From the NCBI GenBank assembly GCA_014529385.2, contig CM043948.1, positions 19,972,951-20,036,950 on the forward strand: a DNA stretch of 64,000 nucleotides, given 5' to 3'. The position numbers were made by a program, and so were the translations under genes. Below are positions 31,743 through 42,315 of this stretch, one piece after another. Under the pieces are notes generated by a model. It had not been told where the DNA came from, searched no databases, and saw nothing but the letters and a program-made list of their open reading frames with translations. Source of the stretch: Adiantum capillus-veneris (taxonomy: Eukaryota > Streptophyta > Polypodiopsida > Polypodiales > Pteridaceae). How positions within the stretch are numbered: the first letter of the stretch is position 1; each line of letters opens with the position of its first letter.

Positions 31743-33286
31743 TGGAATATACAGATGCTTACACTTACCTTGGAGTGGTTTTTAGTGGACCAGCATTTTC
31801 TTTGAGGAGAGCAGCAGAGACTAGATTGACCAGAGCCCATTTGGCATTGGGGAGACTGGAGAGGATGTGTTCACAGGTTCAGTTTCGGGAGTCTTGGACG
31901 AAGCTCTGGCTCTTTGACACTTTGGTGGCTTTTGTATTGCTCTATGGAGCTCAGATATAGGGGCCTTCATTCGATCATCACGGGAGAACGTGTCGCACTG
32001 ATGGATGGGGGGACATGGAGAAGCCTCTAGTCTCTATAATCTTGCGGCTCATTGGAGCCAAGGCCTCCGTACCACGTGCCATTATCCGAGCAGAGCTAGC
32101 TACCCCCCCACTAGTAGTTGAGGCGCTCACCAAATCTGTTGCCTTCATACACCGCTTGTGGGAACTTCCCAGAGATAGATACACCCACCTTGCACTTGAG
32201 TCCTCTCGACAGTTAGCCAGGCAGGGAGACACAACATGTTGGTATGGGGAGATGACGTCATGGTTCCAAGCACATGGGTTCAGTATAGACAGATTGCCCC
32301 CCTTCCAGTACTCACTGGATGCGCCCTCTCAGACTTTTACACAATTCGAGACCAACAGGCTCATTCGCCAGGATCTGACTCAGCTAGACACCAGGAGGAC
32401 ATGGGGACAGCCAGCACAGGAGCTTGGCACAAAGATGGCTTTCTACAGAGAGCATCTTCTCCAGATTACGACGGACGGTTTTGTGACGAGGCCCAGATAC
32501 ATGGGCACCCACTTGTCTCATGGGATACGGTGTGTTATTGGCCAGATACACACATCTTCACACCAGCTGCGGATTGAGACTGGGAGATACAGCGGAGTGC
32601 CAACATAGGCCAGGACATGCACCCTGTGTGACATGGAGCGTGAGATAGAGTTACACTACACATGCGACTGCCCCGTCTAATACGAGATATGAGGCCACTT
32701 CCACTGCTTGTTCATAGAGGGCTTTGAACCACTCTCCAGAGTCAGAGGTACGAGGATCAAAGATGCCTAGGTTTGTTTCTGCTCGAGCTGCGCAGACATA
32801 GAGAGAGCTTGATGAGAGGAGAGGCTAGCCAGTCTTAGAGACACATCACAAACTTCTTTAGAGCAGACACTGGACACCCAGAGAAGCTACTACCACATGA
32901 GCAGATCTTGTCACCTCACACCAGAGACACAATGATCGATCGAGCGACTAAGTTGGGGAGATCCAGACGCCCATGATTGCGGAGGACTACACAACCTCGA
33001 CGGAGGCTACATCAGAGGATTCGGATCACTTTGGCCCGACATGCACGACACCCGATCAAACTAATGTCCATGGAGGAGATTGATGCGATCTGCCAGTGAT
33101 CGATGCTGGATTTCTTGTGACTTGTGATTTAGCTATCCCACCTAGCTGCTTATTTCACACCTACCAATGTAGGATCCCATAGTACTTTTATTTTATCATT
33201 TTACTTTGACTTTGTATCAGATTCACCACATTGTAACGCTCTGGTCTCATAGGTCATTTTGGCCTTTTGAGACGTTAATATAACAT
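31743..33286 (+). pseudogene. LINE 2 ORF2 C-terminal region and 3' untranslated part
   Basis: A 197-codon frame (32015-32608) continues ORF2 with helical, Arg-rich sequence. The phrase CTLCDMEREIELHYTCDC follows near 32620-32675, a Cys/His cluster like the C-terminal zinc motif of LINE ORF2 proteins, and then stops. From about 32700 to 33286 there is no conserved frame. Confidence 0.65.
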
Positions 33287-33305
33287 TTGATTTTTGATTT
33301 TGATT

Positions 33306-33310
<5 letters not shown>

Positions 33311-33345
<35 letters not shown>
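33311..33345. repeat. (TC)n microsatellite after LINE 2 tail
   Basis: About 17 TC units begin where the TTGATTTT-like tail of the LINE ends. Confidence 0.96.
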
Positions 33346-33346
<1 letters not shown>

Positions 33347-33803
33347 GCGCCCATAGAAAGTCAATGCCATAGTCTGCAGAGGCAGACACTTGTTCGTATG
33401 CTGCAATTCGTCTTTATCTTATTTATGATTTTGAATGTCCCTAGGAGGTCTTCATTAATCTACAAAAGAACGTTTAAAGTCTTAAAGTGGCACTCAAGCG
33501 CCCTCTGATTCATACGAGAAAAGGGCTTATTCCAAAACCAGATGCAATTCACTTTTCATGAGATTTCCAAAAGGAAAATTTAGAATTTGGGCTTATTTGT
33601 ATTATTTTTATCACAATGTAGACATGACTTTTCCATCAAGGTCGGCGTTTTTTTGGGGATGGGGACAAAACAGATTTTCCATTTCACCTGCGTTACAAGG
33701 TATTCACACGGTGAGTTTGGGAAAGGAAAACATGGGTTTTTCTTCAAAGTTTCACGTTCACATGGTGATTTTGCATTGTTTTCCTAAAAACTAGGTTTAC
33801 TTG

Positions 33804-33852
33804 TTCCTTTTCGTAAACTTTTGCTCAAATAGCAAAAGTTTACGAAAAGGAA
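33804..33852. repeat. Perfect hairpin: 22-bp arms, 5-nt loop
   Basis: The left arm 33804-33825 (starting TTCCTTTTCGTAAAC) is the exact reverse complement of 33831-33852, with loop CAAAT. There is no downstream U run, and this is a plant nuclear setting, so it is not a bacterial-type terminator. It may be the centre of a foldback element or a small-RNA hairpin. Confidence 0.93.
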
Positions 33853-34319
33853 TGCTCCTTTCCCGTGAAGTTGTAGGTCATTTGCTTTAAAAGGTTTTGT
33901 CTACTTGAGCCTTTCCCACAAGTGACCTCCACGTGTACATTTGAACAAGGATAGAGATGTGCGTGGGAAAATGAAATGGTTCCTTTTCATTCCTTTAGAA
34001 AAGTTTAGGAAGAGTTAAGAAACTCACCGTTCGTATGTGCTCTTATTCAACGAAATATCAAGGTTGGCCGTGCGATTGCTACCAACTCAGTAGCCATCAT
34101 AAAATTGAGACCCACAGAAACCACAACGACAACGTGCTCAGTCAATCGTGGCCGCCTCAGTATGCGGAATGTGCTCAGAGCCTGACAACTCAGCATGTGA
34201 AATTCGTGCACCTTGGGACAGTCTCGTTGAGCTTCGAAGAACTCAACACGCAGAATCGCTGACAGTGCAGTACAAGCACGAGCATGCGGCAGTGGAGTAC
34301 CGGGAGCCATGGTGGGAGT

Positions 34320-34775
34320 ACATATTACGGGGGGAATGGTCACTTCAGGACCATTCCCTACCCTTCAAAGTCGGGGGTCGGGGGGCGACCAATGTGGGCG
34401 TCCAACAGGTGGGAGTTCCTTGCCTGCAAAATCCTCGCCAAGTAAGCAGTCATAATTCAGAAGTTGTTTGATCTTCACCGTGTCAGCAGACGAAATTTTT
34501 CCCAGTATGCGACAATCGTAACCTGGCAGTTGGAATCTTTGCCTCTAGTTGCCCAGTTCCTGCCATGCGATGTCGTTGACATTGTCACCTGTGATGGCCC
34601 CCCTCCCCCTGACTTTGAAGGTCGAGAATGGTCCTCCAGTGACTGTTCCCGTAAAATGTGCTCCAAGACTGGCTCCCGACTTCCGCCGGTCGCCAATTGG
34701 TCGCCCATTTTACGGGGAACAGTGCCCAACTTACGGGGAACAGTCACTCGAGGACCATTCCCTACCCCTTTCCTC
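34320..34775. repeat. Inverted and direct repeat cluster, MITE-like
   Basis: The stretch near 34352-34392 (GGACCATTCCCTACCCTTCA and the following AAGTCGGGGG) is repeated in inverse near 34598-34640 (CCCCTGACTTTGAAGGTCGA then GAATGGTCC). The phrase ACGGGGGGAATGGTCACTTC / ACGGGGAACAGTCACTCGAG followed by GGACCATTCCCTACCC occurs in direct orientation at about 34327 and 34733. The whole looks like a small foldback or compound MITE without coding capacity. Confidence 0.65.
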
Positions 34776-35249
34776 TTGTTTTCTTATTTGTATGATTTTG
34801 ATACTATATTTATCAAAATGTAGAAATGACTTTTCCTTTCCTCTTGCTATCAATTGGCATTTTTGAATTTTAAAGTGGCACAATTGTTACTTGTTTGAAT
34901 TTTTCTTGAGTATTGGTGAACAGAGGTTGTAGTGGCATGGATGGATGCAAATTGTATGGGGCATTGGATATTAAATGTTGGTGCCAGATATAATTACCAT
35001 TGCATCTCATTTTCGGGCCAAAGTGTAACATGGGCAATAGGCAATATAATTCAGTCCAATATAAATCAATTTCGAGATTGTATCATCATGTAGGATTTAG
35101 TGGATAAGTGTTTAGGCCACTCAAGAGCAAGAGCTAGTGGAAACCTTAGGCAGGTATACCATTTTCAACAATGAGAGAGGTTTTTTTGCTTCATCCTCTT
35201 CACACTATCGAGAAACCTTGTTTACTACAAAATGTCACCATAGACTAAA

Positions 35250-35522
35250 TGTTGGGATTCATAACGTAACTGGTGGCGGGTCCGTCCTTAAGCTTATGAG
35301 GTGGGGATTTCAATGAAGTGTGGGATTCATCTCTTAGAGGTGTGGATAGGAGCACCAAGTGGAGTTCTTTTAGGTGGAAGAGGAGCTATTTGGGAGTTTG
35401 CATGGGTCTAGAGATTTTGTTGATTATGTAGCTCTTAATTGAATTAAACATTTAGTTTTTTGGGTCAACATTATTGAACGTGCACGTCTCCCCTTTCCCA
35501 CTTCTCTCATAAGGGCTCAACA
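35250..35522 (+). mobile_element. Copia-like LTR (273 bp)
   Basis: It starts TGTTGGGATTC and ends CTCAACA, giving the TGTTG...CAACA inverted ends common in Copia LTRs. A primer-site sequence TGGTATTAAAGC (35525-35536, tRNA-iMet type with two changes) follows 2 nt later. It is therefore the 5' LTR of a Copia-type element. No gag or pol frame could be confirmed after it. Confidence 0.65.
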
Positions 35523-35539
35523 TATGGTATTAAAGCACG

Positions 35540-35835
35540 AACCTTGGCCATAGCCGGCTGCCTTAGCTTCAAATTTACGTGGAGCAATCGCTAGAAAGAG
35601 GAGAAGAAGCAATTGATCTTCACAAATTAGTGCAAGCATCGTGTCAACAAGGTCACTCAGACTATGGAGAACATCTTGACATTGTGCTAAGCTCAAATTC
35701 GTTCCTTTCTCCTTCATTGTGTCTTGGAGCGGTCCTAGCACTTGGGTTTGCAATACCAAGACTAGTGTCTAAACTCGTTACAGTTATGCATTTCAAAACA
35801 ATGATGTGCTTGGTGCATTCAATTTTAAAATTTAA

Positions 35836-35874
<39 letters not shown>

Positions 35875-36397
35875 GCCCATTTGAATTTGCACGAAGTACC
35901 TCCTCACACAAGTGAAGCTACCCTTCACGGTTTCATTTTTACTTTCTACTACACACATCACACCTAAATTATACTTAGTTTTTTTTTTCTGATTTTTGTT
36001 TGCCATGTCTTGTTCATATTGTGGAATACACGGTGTGTGGATATCAAGATGCCTAGGATTGATAGGATCGCCTCTAGAAATAGGGTTCTACAATACATGC
36101 CAAGAGAGGAACAATTACATGCCACAATGATCTATCATGACATGTTGGCGTTGGCTTATGGGAAATACATACCACACCTTCCCCCTTAAAGGAGATGAAT
36201 TGGAGGTTCTGAGGATTGGGGACTAGATGGAGCTAGAAAGTAAGGCTTCATTCTAGATACATGAGCTGCAGTGAGACAGGTTGATTGCTAAACCTTTGTA
36301 GGTGGTATGAATTCTCCTTGAGGCATTGGATCACTTTGTATGGGTCAACAAGCCATCTGTGCATGAAATATTTGCAAAGAATTGTTCGTCAAAAAGT

Positions 36398-36430
<33 letters not shown>

Positions 36431-36790
36431 CGCACTATGTAGTCATGTTAATGTATAACATGAGTTCAAAAGGAGGGCTTTTAAGAAGCAAAACTTTTAG
36501 GTAATATAACAAAGATACATTGAAATAAGGGTTTTTTATATTCAATTTTGGAAAAAATTCCTAAGTTAAGGGGTCATTTTATTCATTCAAACATGTTAAA
36601 AGAGATTTTTTTTTAAAATACCCCACGAACGCACGTTATATAGGGGGTATTGAATGGTGAACCCCCCGAGGTCAGAGAGGATAATAAAGGCTAACTAGAG
36701 CATTCTGTTTATATTGGTATTTATGCTTTCTTTTGTATTTGCTAAGCCTTTTTCCAAATTGTGTAAAGCTGCTGATCTGAGAAGTGACTG
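35540..36790. other. Non-coding stretch with GA array and 32-nt G run
   Basis: It includes (GA)n at about 35839-35870 and an uninterrupted G run at 36399-36430. The interior of the Copia-like element would be expected here, but I see no integrase or RT motif. Confidence 0.5.
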
Positions 36791-36799
36791 AACCTTTAT

Positions 36800-36955
36800 C
36801 AATTATGCATACCAATCAATGGCATCCTGCTTAGTAGGTGGAGCAAAGAAGATAGGGACCTCAAGTGGAAAGAAAGGGTTGAGGTTTTGTGCTGAGCTAT
36901 TATATGCGTGAATTGCATATGGTAAAATTTGGTCCCAATGTGGCATGTACTTGTT
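36800..36955 (-). pseudogene. Gypsy integrase scrap
   Basis: The minus strand encodes HWDQILPYAIHAYNSSAQNL, matching the W-x-x-x-LPxAxxAYN region that follows the catalytic Glu of gypsy integrases. Ordinary sequence lies on both sides. Confidence 0.75.
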
Positions 36956-37175
36956 CCTCTCTTGGCATGTACTATAGAGCCCTTCCTATTAATAGAGGCA
37001 ACCCTAACGATCATAGGCATCTTGATCTGCACAGACTGTGTATTCCGCATTGGTGGAGTTGACGAGGCTTCCGACTTCAAAAACGCTCGCGCTAAGGTCT
37101 TGCCCCTTAGTTACTCTCAAGAGCCTTAGGTCACACAATAACGTTTCTTGCAAACCATCTTGAAATATAAAAGAT

Positions 37176-37950
37176 ACCAGTTGGTCAAGGTTTAAATTGG
37201 TGCTTGTTCTTAGTAAAATTCTTACCAAGTCGGGAGAATCCTACTCTAGATTTCCAAGAAGAATGGACTTCTTGTCCTCATCTCAAATAGGGAGATTTGT
37301 AGAAACCCAAACCTTTGCATTCCTCTATGCAAACACACTCTAATTGCCAAGCGGATGCCTTATTGTGCTCAAAATTGAAATTTGGTTACATGGGTGTATC
37401 ACAAAAAATTACATAGAATCCCATACGACACAATCTCCCACAAAAATCATTGAAGTCAAAGATCGTTACCGATGCTTCTTGAGAATCTTGATGGTAAGTG
37501 TAGTATTGACACACAAGGGAGGATAATGGAGAAAGCCTTTCTATTAATTTTTCTTTTGCTACCAATTGATCAAAATTTAAATTGGAGCTTGTTCTTTGTA
37601 AAGTTCTTACAAAGTCGGGAGAATCCTACTCTAGATTTCCAAGAAGAACGGTCTTCTTGTCCTCATCTCAAATAGGGAGAATTGTAGAAACCCAACCTTT
37701 GAATTCATGCATGCAAACACACTCTAATTGCCAAGAAAATGCTGTATTGTGCTTAAACTTGAAATTTGGCTACATGGGTGTATCACAACTTCAACTACAT
37801 AGAATCCCAAACTGCACGGTCTTCCACAAAAATCATTGAAGTCAAAGATCGTTACGAAAACTTCCCAAGAATCTTGAGGGTAAGTGTAGTATTAGACACC
37901 CAAGGGAGGAGAATGGACAAAACCTTTCTATTAACTCTTCTTTTGCAACT
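37176..37950. repeat. 385-bp tandem duplication
   Basis: Sequence starting ACCAGTTGGTCAAGG at 37176 recurs at 37561 (ACCAATTGATCAAAA). Long matching stretches include TCGGGAGAATCCTACTCTAG, CAAACACACTCTAATTGCCA and CAAAAATCATTGAAGTCAAA. The copies differ at scattered positions and by small indels. Both carry short frames with stops. It may come from an older transposon body. Confidence 0.93.
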
Positions 37951-37954
37951 CTTG

Positions 37955-39850
37955 CTAGCCACTCACAGCTCCTTAGCCTTAACATACCATTTGAAGAGAT
38001 AAAGTAGGAGAGATCTTGAGCTCTTGCAATTGTGCGCATGCGAGTGCGCATACACACACAACCAAGAGACAATGGAGATGGAAGCTAAAAGTTTCTTCTT
38101 CTTCTTCAATGTTGGTGAAGTTCAATTGTAGTACCACAGGTGATGCTCCTTATGTCTACTACCTTATGGTAGTGATAGATGTCAATGAGAATTCATACAA
38201 GTGTGCCATATATGTTGAGCTTGAAATCTCAATAAGGATAGATATGAATAATTTTGCATGTTGGCACTAATTAAATTTGTATCTGCTTGGTAAGCAACCA
38301 TAGTTGCATGCAAAGTTCCATCAAATTTTACAACCATAGATGCATAACAACAATAGCATGTGGCTTGGTAAGATTTCCATTAGCTTTGTTGTAATGAAAT
38401 AGTTACTTCATTCTTCTTCAACTTTTTGGTATATGGGGGTACGGTGGACCCTAGCTTCTTTAGTGAAGCATCTTCAACATTCCTGCTTTGCTTCTAATTA
38501 AACTTCCGGTTGTCTTCTTTGATAAATGTCCACATTCTTTTGTGCAGAATGTGGCCCATGCTACACTATTGTGTTTCTTAGCTTGAAGAAGAAACTACAT
38601 TACTCCTTTGGCATTATGTTTGTCTTTTGATACAACCACATAACTTGAAACACCCATTCATATATACTCCTGAGTCGCTTTTTCTTTGCACGCTAGATGT
38701 AATACTATCCACTTTGTTTATCTGAGAAGAAATCTTGGGCATGCTTTTCCAATAGTTTTTGCAACTCATTCTTTATTCAAGTACCTTCAAGATGGAGTTG
38801 TAGCCACTCTAACACAAATTCATGGGTAACTAGTGCTCCTCTCCAAACATCAACAAGCTCCTTGTGTAATTTGCAACAAAGATAATTGGCTCCAAATCTC
38901 TCTGACCTCATGCTCATGCATAGGGATGCTGTAATACTTCTTGAGTCTAAGAAGTTTGAGCCAATCAACATCTTCTGGCTTGTTAAGGAATAAATTTATA
39001 AGAGTGACCCATTGAAAGGCCATGTCAAATGCTAAGAAGATGATGCATAGAGATAAAAACATGATGGAGGATTGCAGAGAGCTAGTAGCAAAACACAAAA
39101 GATAGTGGGAGTAAAAGCTTGAGAAAAGTTTCACCCATGCAAAAATGGTGTATATTTACATATATTTTCAATTTCTAAATTACGCATTACCCTACTTTGA
39201 GATCCATCAATGGTGGATCACCATGCGTCCACCTAAATTTAAGCATACACAGTAATTCAACAATGATTATCTACTTGTGGAGGTCCATTAAAGTTTGATT
39301 GAAGAGAACAAGCAAATTTAATCTTTGTGCCTTTGAAGAATCTCAACTGAGAGCACAAAATATTTTATCAACATCAACAAAATCAAATAAACTACATATG
39401 TTGGCTTGGTCTGTGCTAGTTTGACCTCTTGAATAGGGTTTTCTAGGTTGCATGGTTTATCAAACTGTGGTTACAACGTGTGGCTATAATTTGGATGCGA
39501 TAGGTATTCATTTATAGGTTTAACAAGTATTGTTTCATTTAGATGCTTCAAAAGAAACATTCTGTCATGAATTTCTTTTCTAGAATCCAATATGGGCCAA
39601 TCCATCTCAAGGCTAATTTACTAGCCATTAGCTTGGCTAAGGTATTCACAATCCTATTTTTAGCAAGCTTCAAAAGCTTCTCCAATTTCCGTTGGTAGGA
39701 TTCATCATTGGCAATCTCTCATTGCCTACAATTTGTAGGGTTGGCACAATATATTTAATTGGAATCATAGATTTTATGCCATAGATTGGCAAAGAAGGAT
39801 TATAACCTATTGTTGTAGTTAAGTTGTTCTAGATGCCCATAATAATGAAT
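37955..39850. other. Non-coding or fully decayed sequence
   Basis: No motif is confirmed. It lies between transposon scraps, and on the minus strand it is where the C-terminal pol and 3' end of the element at 39860-40381 would extend. Confidence 0.4.
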
Positions 39851-39859
39851 GCATTTTCT

Positions 39860-40381
39860 TCTACCAACTAGTACACTATGTTCTTAAAAATTCGCATTGG
39901 TTGTAGGCAGTACACCATCAATATCTTAAGCATTGTTATGTATGTCTGCACCAACTCTCGGATCATTTTATTTAGGAATTTGGTACCTTGATCCTTCACC
40001 AACTTGATTGGACAACCGAACCTAGTGATATTATTTTCACAAGGAATTTGGCCACTCCCATAACTTTCTTTGTTTTTAAGCATTTGGCTTCCATTGTTTG
40101 GTGTAAAATAATTGATACCCACTGACAAATATACATTCCCACTTGGAAAGGCCGGTGGTTTGAAAGGTAAAATCTCCATTTTTCTAATCGGCCAAGAGGT
40201 AAAATTGGGTGATGTTTCATTTAGTCTCTTGGTCCTAGATGATGAGTATTTGGCAGGGATCATATAGTTTTGTGTACACTACAACATCTCTGAAAATGTT
40301 GGCTGCCAACATCGTGAATGTATCTTTAATGATGTTACCTCACCTATAGAATGCCTGCCTCTAATTCCTTCATGAGCCTCA
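39860..40381 (-). pseudogene. Decayed gypsy integrase (Tat/Athila-like), interrupted at 40381
   Basis: The minus strand begins with EAHEGI-like residues and a W-P motif (the zinc-domain end of integrase). An NYFTP phrase follows, then FGCPIKLVKDQGTKFLNKMI near 40020-39960, the catalytic-core block with the second Asp. Stops occur. The upstream part of the same gene is on the far side of the young element, from 49372, so that element split this gene. Confidence 0.75.
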
Positions 40382-40677
40382 TGTTAACCCTCACGGCACA
40401 CGGACACCCATCACCTACGATGGACGCGTATTATGTATTTGGTAGAGTCAGGTACCGGGCTTGTCGGACCAATAGGGAAAGGTAGAGTGATCGCCGATGA
40501 GAGGCGCACTTTAACTTGGACATTCAAGGGATTAGTTGGTTAAGCATGGGCGCCCAAGTGTGAATGGGGTGAGCTCCTATAAAAGCCAACTAAACCTAAT
40601 TTTTACTCATTCTCTCATTTGTGCAATTGAAGAGTGCTCTTGCTCCATCTCCATCTTCTTCTTCTTCTTCACCTCCT

Positions 40678-40719
<42 letters not shown>

Positions 40720-40962
40720 TGTGTGCGATCGAGCATTACGAAGGCACGACGACGGCGAAGCGGTTGAGCGCGGCACGACTGCAGCTTCTTCTTCATCGCG
40801 GCGAGGAATCCACCACGAAGGCGAGCGTAGAGCGGTGAGTGACACACCCTTTGTTTTCTTGAGCTTGCTAGTTTAAGCTTGTTGTGTGCTTGGAGCCGTT
40901 TGTGGCTCGCATACGGTGTATTGGCAAGTCCCTTGCTTCGACAGTGCGGCAAGGAGCGCACA
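40382..40962 (+). repeat. 5' LTR of the GAG-only element
   Basis: TGTTAACCCTCACGG to GGAGCGCACA. It contains a TATA box CTATAAAAG (40577-40585), a TTC/CT-rich region and a (TG)n(GA)n stretch near 40677-40710. It ends 4 nt before the primer site. Confidence 0.96.
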
Positions 40963-40966
40963 TTTT

Positions 40967-40984
40967 TGGCGCCGCTGCCGGGGA
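40967..40984 (+). other. Primer-binding site, tRNA-Asp type
   Basis: TGGCGCCGCTGCCGGGGA, with the usual TTTT spacer after the LTR. The plant Athila/Tat site is TGGCGCCGTTGCCGGGGA, complementary to tRNA-Asp; one base differs. Confidence 0.88.
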
Positions 40985-41079
40985 TATGCCCTACACTAAG
41001 CTCGGTTAGCACTTTACGCTTCCTTGTGGTGCAATTTCTATCATAGGAAAGGCGGGGAAGGGGTGTGTGGAGATTTCTG

Positions 41080-41345
41080 TTTTTTGCGTTTTCTGCAATT
41101 GCTGTCAAGTTTCAATTTCTGCTATTGTCTGTGTTTTTTCAATTTCTGCAATTTCTGCATTTTCAAGTTCGGCGTTTTCAATCTCTGCAATTTTCTGCAA
41201 TTTCTGTGTTTTTGCTGCATTTTCTGCAATTTTTGCGTTTTTGCTGCAATTTCTGCGTTTTTTCTGCATTTTCTGCAATTTCTGCAATTTCTGCGTTTTA
41301 ACCGCATTTTCTGCATTTCTGCGTTTTTTTCAATTTCTGTATTTT
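41080..41345 (+). repeat. Minisatellite in the leader: degenerate TTTCTGCAA/TTTCTGCGTTTT units
   Basis: About twenty short units of the form TTTTCTGCAATTTCTGCGTT follow each other with variable spacing. Frames through it give repeated Phe-Cys-Ile or Ser-Ala and are not considered real. An A-rich run follows at 41355-41390, and a CCCAAG/CCCAGG hexamer array at 41560-41608. Confidence 0.9.
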
Positions 41346-41984
41346 CTGCATCAACAAAAAAAAAAAAAAAAAGAAAAAAAAAAAAAGATTTTTGAGAAAT
41401 AAAATATTTTGGAAAAAAAAAATATTTTTATTTGAAAAAAATCCGGAAATTAAAAACGCGAGCGAGTAGGCGGCAATATTTTTCGAAAATAAAAAACGTG
41501 GCTCTTAAAACGGACGGGTTGGTTTGTATAAAAGATAGATCGGGATCGGGATCATTTTCCCAAGCCCAAGCCCAAGCCCAGGCCCAGGCCCAGGCCCAGG
41601 CCCAGGCTTCAGTCCTCTGATATATACTAAACTCACTCTTATATATATACCCTACTCCCTCAAGAGAGAATGAGAGCATGTGGGACAAGTCCTCCACTCT
41701 CCTCCTTTCTCTTCCCACTTGCACCCTTAGACTTTCTAGTTTGGGCCTAGTTCCCTACTGGAAATTGACAGTTTTAGGGATTTCGAGGGCATAGAGTGAC
41801 CAAACGGAGGGCTGTAAAGCACGGCACGACCCTCTGACCGATACGCTCGTTTCGAGCTATCACACGACCCATTCCACGACACGCTCTAAAAAATCTAGCA
41901 AAAAAAACAAACAAAAAACACGCTAAAAACTAGTCACAAGGCCTCCTAGAGCAGCTTTTTGACACCTAAGGGTATCAAAAGCAC

Positions 41985-42260
41985 ATGCACTTACGCTCTG
42001 GGCGGGTGCTAGAACACGAGCATATTGAGGGTGCCTCTGTTCATACGGACACCCATTACCCATTCACGATAAGCTCTAGACCCTCAGCGGGGACACAAGG
42101 TAGCACCACCCAAGACCCTAAAATAGCCGCTAGTGATTCCTCCTCCGACTCAGAAATCATGGAAGCATACCCTAACCAAAACACTGAGAGAGAAGGCCAT
42201 GCACCCCCGAAGCTCCACAGCCTAGTACTAGTATGTTTAGCCGTTTCATGGAAACATTAG
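41985..42260 (+). CDS. Possible original N-terminus of Gag, out of frame with the main ORF
   Basis: The frame starts MHLRSGRVLEHEH, a start of the Leu-Arg-Ser-Gly type seen in Tat/Athila Gag proteins. It stays open for 91 codons, with a Ser/Asp-rich middle. The main frame starts at 42316 in another phase, and the stretch in between (42233-42315) is open in the third phase (MFSRFMETLGRATRSEPDAM). Either two small indels broke one longer gag, or a small intron or frameshift joins them. Confidence 0.45.
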   Translation: MHLRSGRVLEHEHIEGASVHTDTHYPFTISSRPSAGTQGSTTQDPKIAASDSSSDSEIMEAYPNQNTEREGHAPPKLHSLVLVCLAVSWKH

Positions 42261-42315
42261 GTAGAGCTACTCGCTCGGAACCTGATGCAATGAAGCACAC
42301 GAAGGGGGTGGGGAA

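Larger units (their letters stand above)
28541..33310 (+). mobile_element. LINE 2: long but decayed non-LTR retrotransposon
   Basis: Order: ORF1 (28541-29322), ORF2 endonuclease (29430-30284), a linker broken by a 28-nt C run, RT (30841-31740), a C-terminal region with a Cys/His cluster (to about 32690), a 3' untranslated part, and a tail of TTGATTTT-like repeats (33287-33310) leading into a CT array. There is no poly-A. Stops and frame changes affect every domain. Plant LINEs are mostly L1 or RTE; the GVKQGCPLSPTLF and YVDD blocks here differ from typical angiosperm L1, and I leave the clade open. Confidence 0.85.

Noticed and set aside
33804-33852. Rho-independent terminator
   Set aside because: Eukaryotic context and no following T run; kept only as a hairpin.
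41024-41402. Cys/Phe-rich 78-123-codon frames
   Set aside because: They are translations of the TTTCTGCAA minisatellite in three phases and are not conserved protein.
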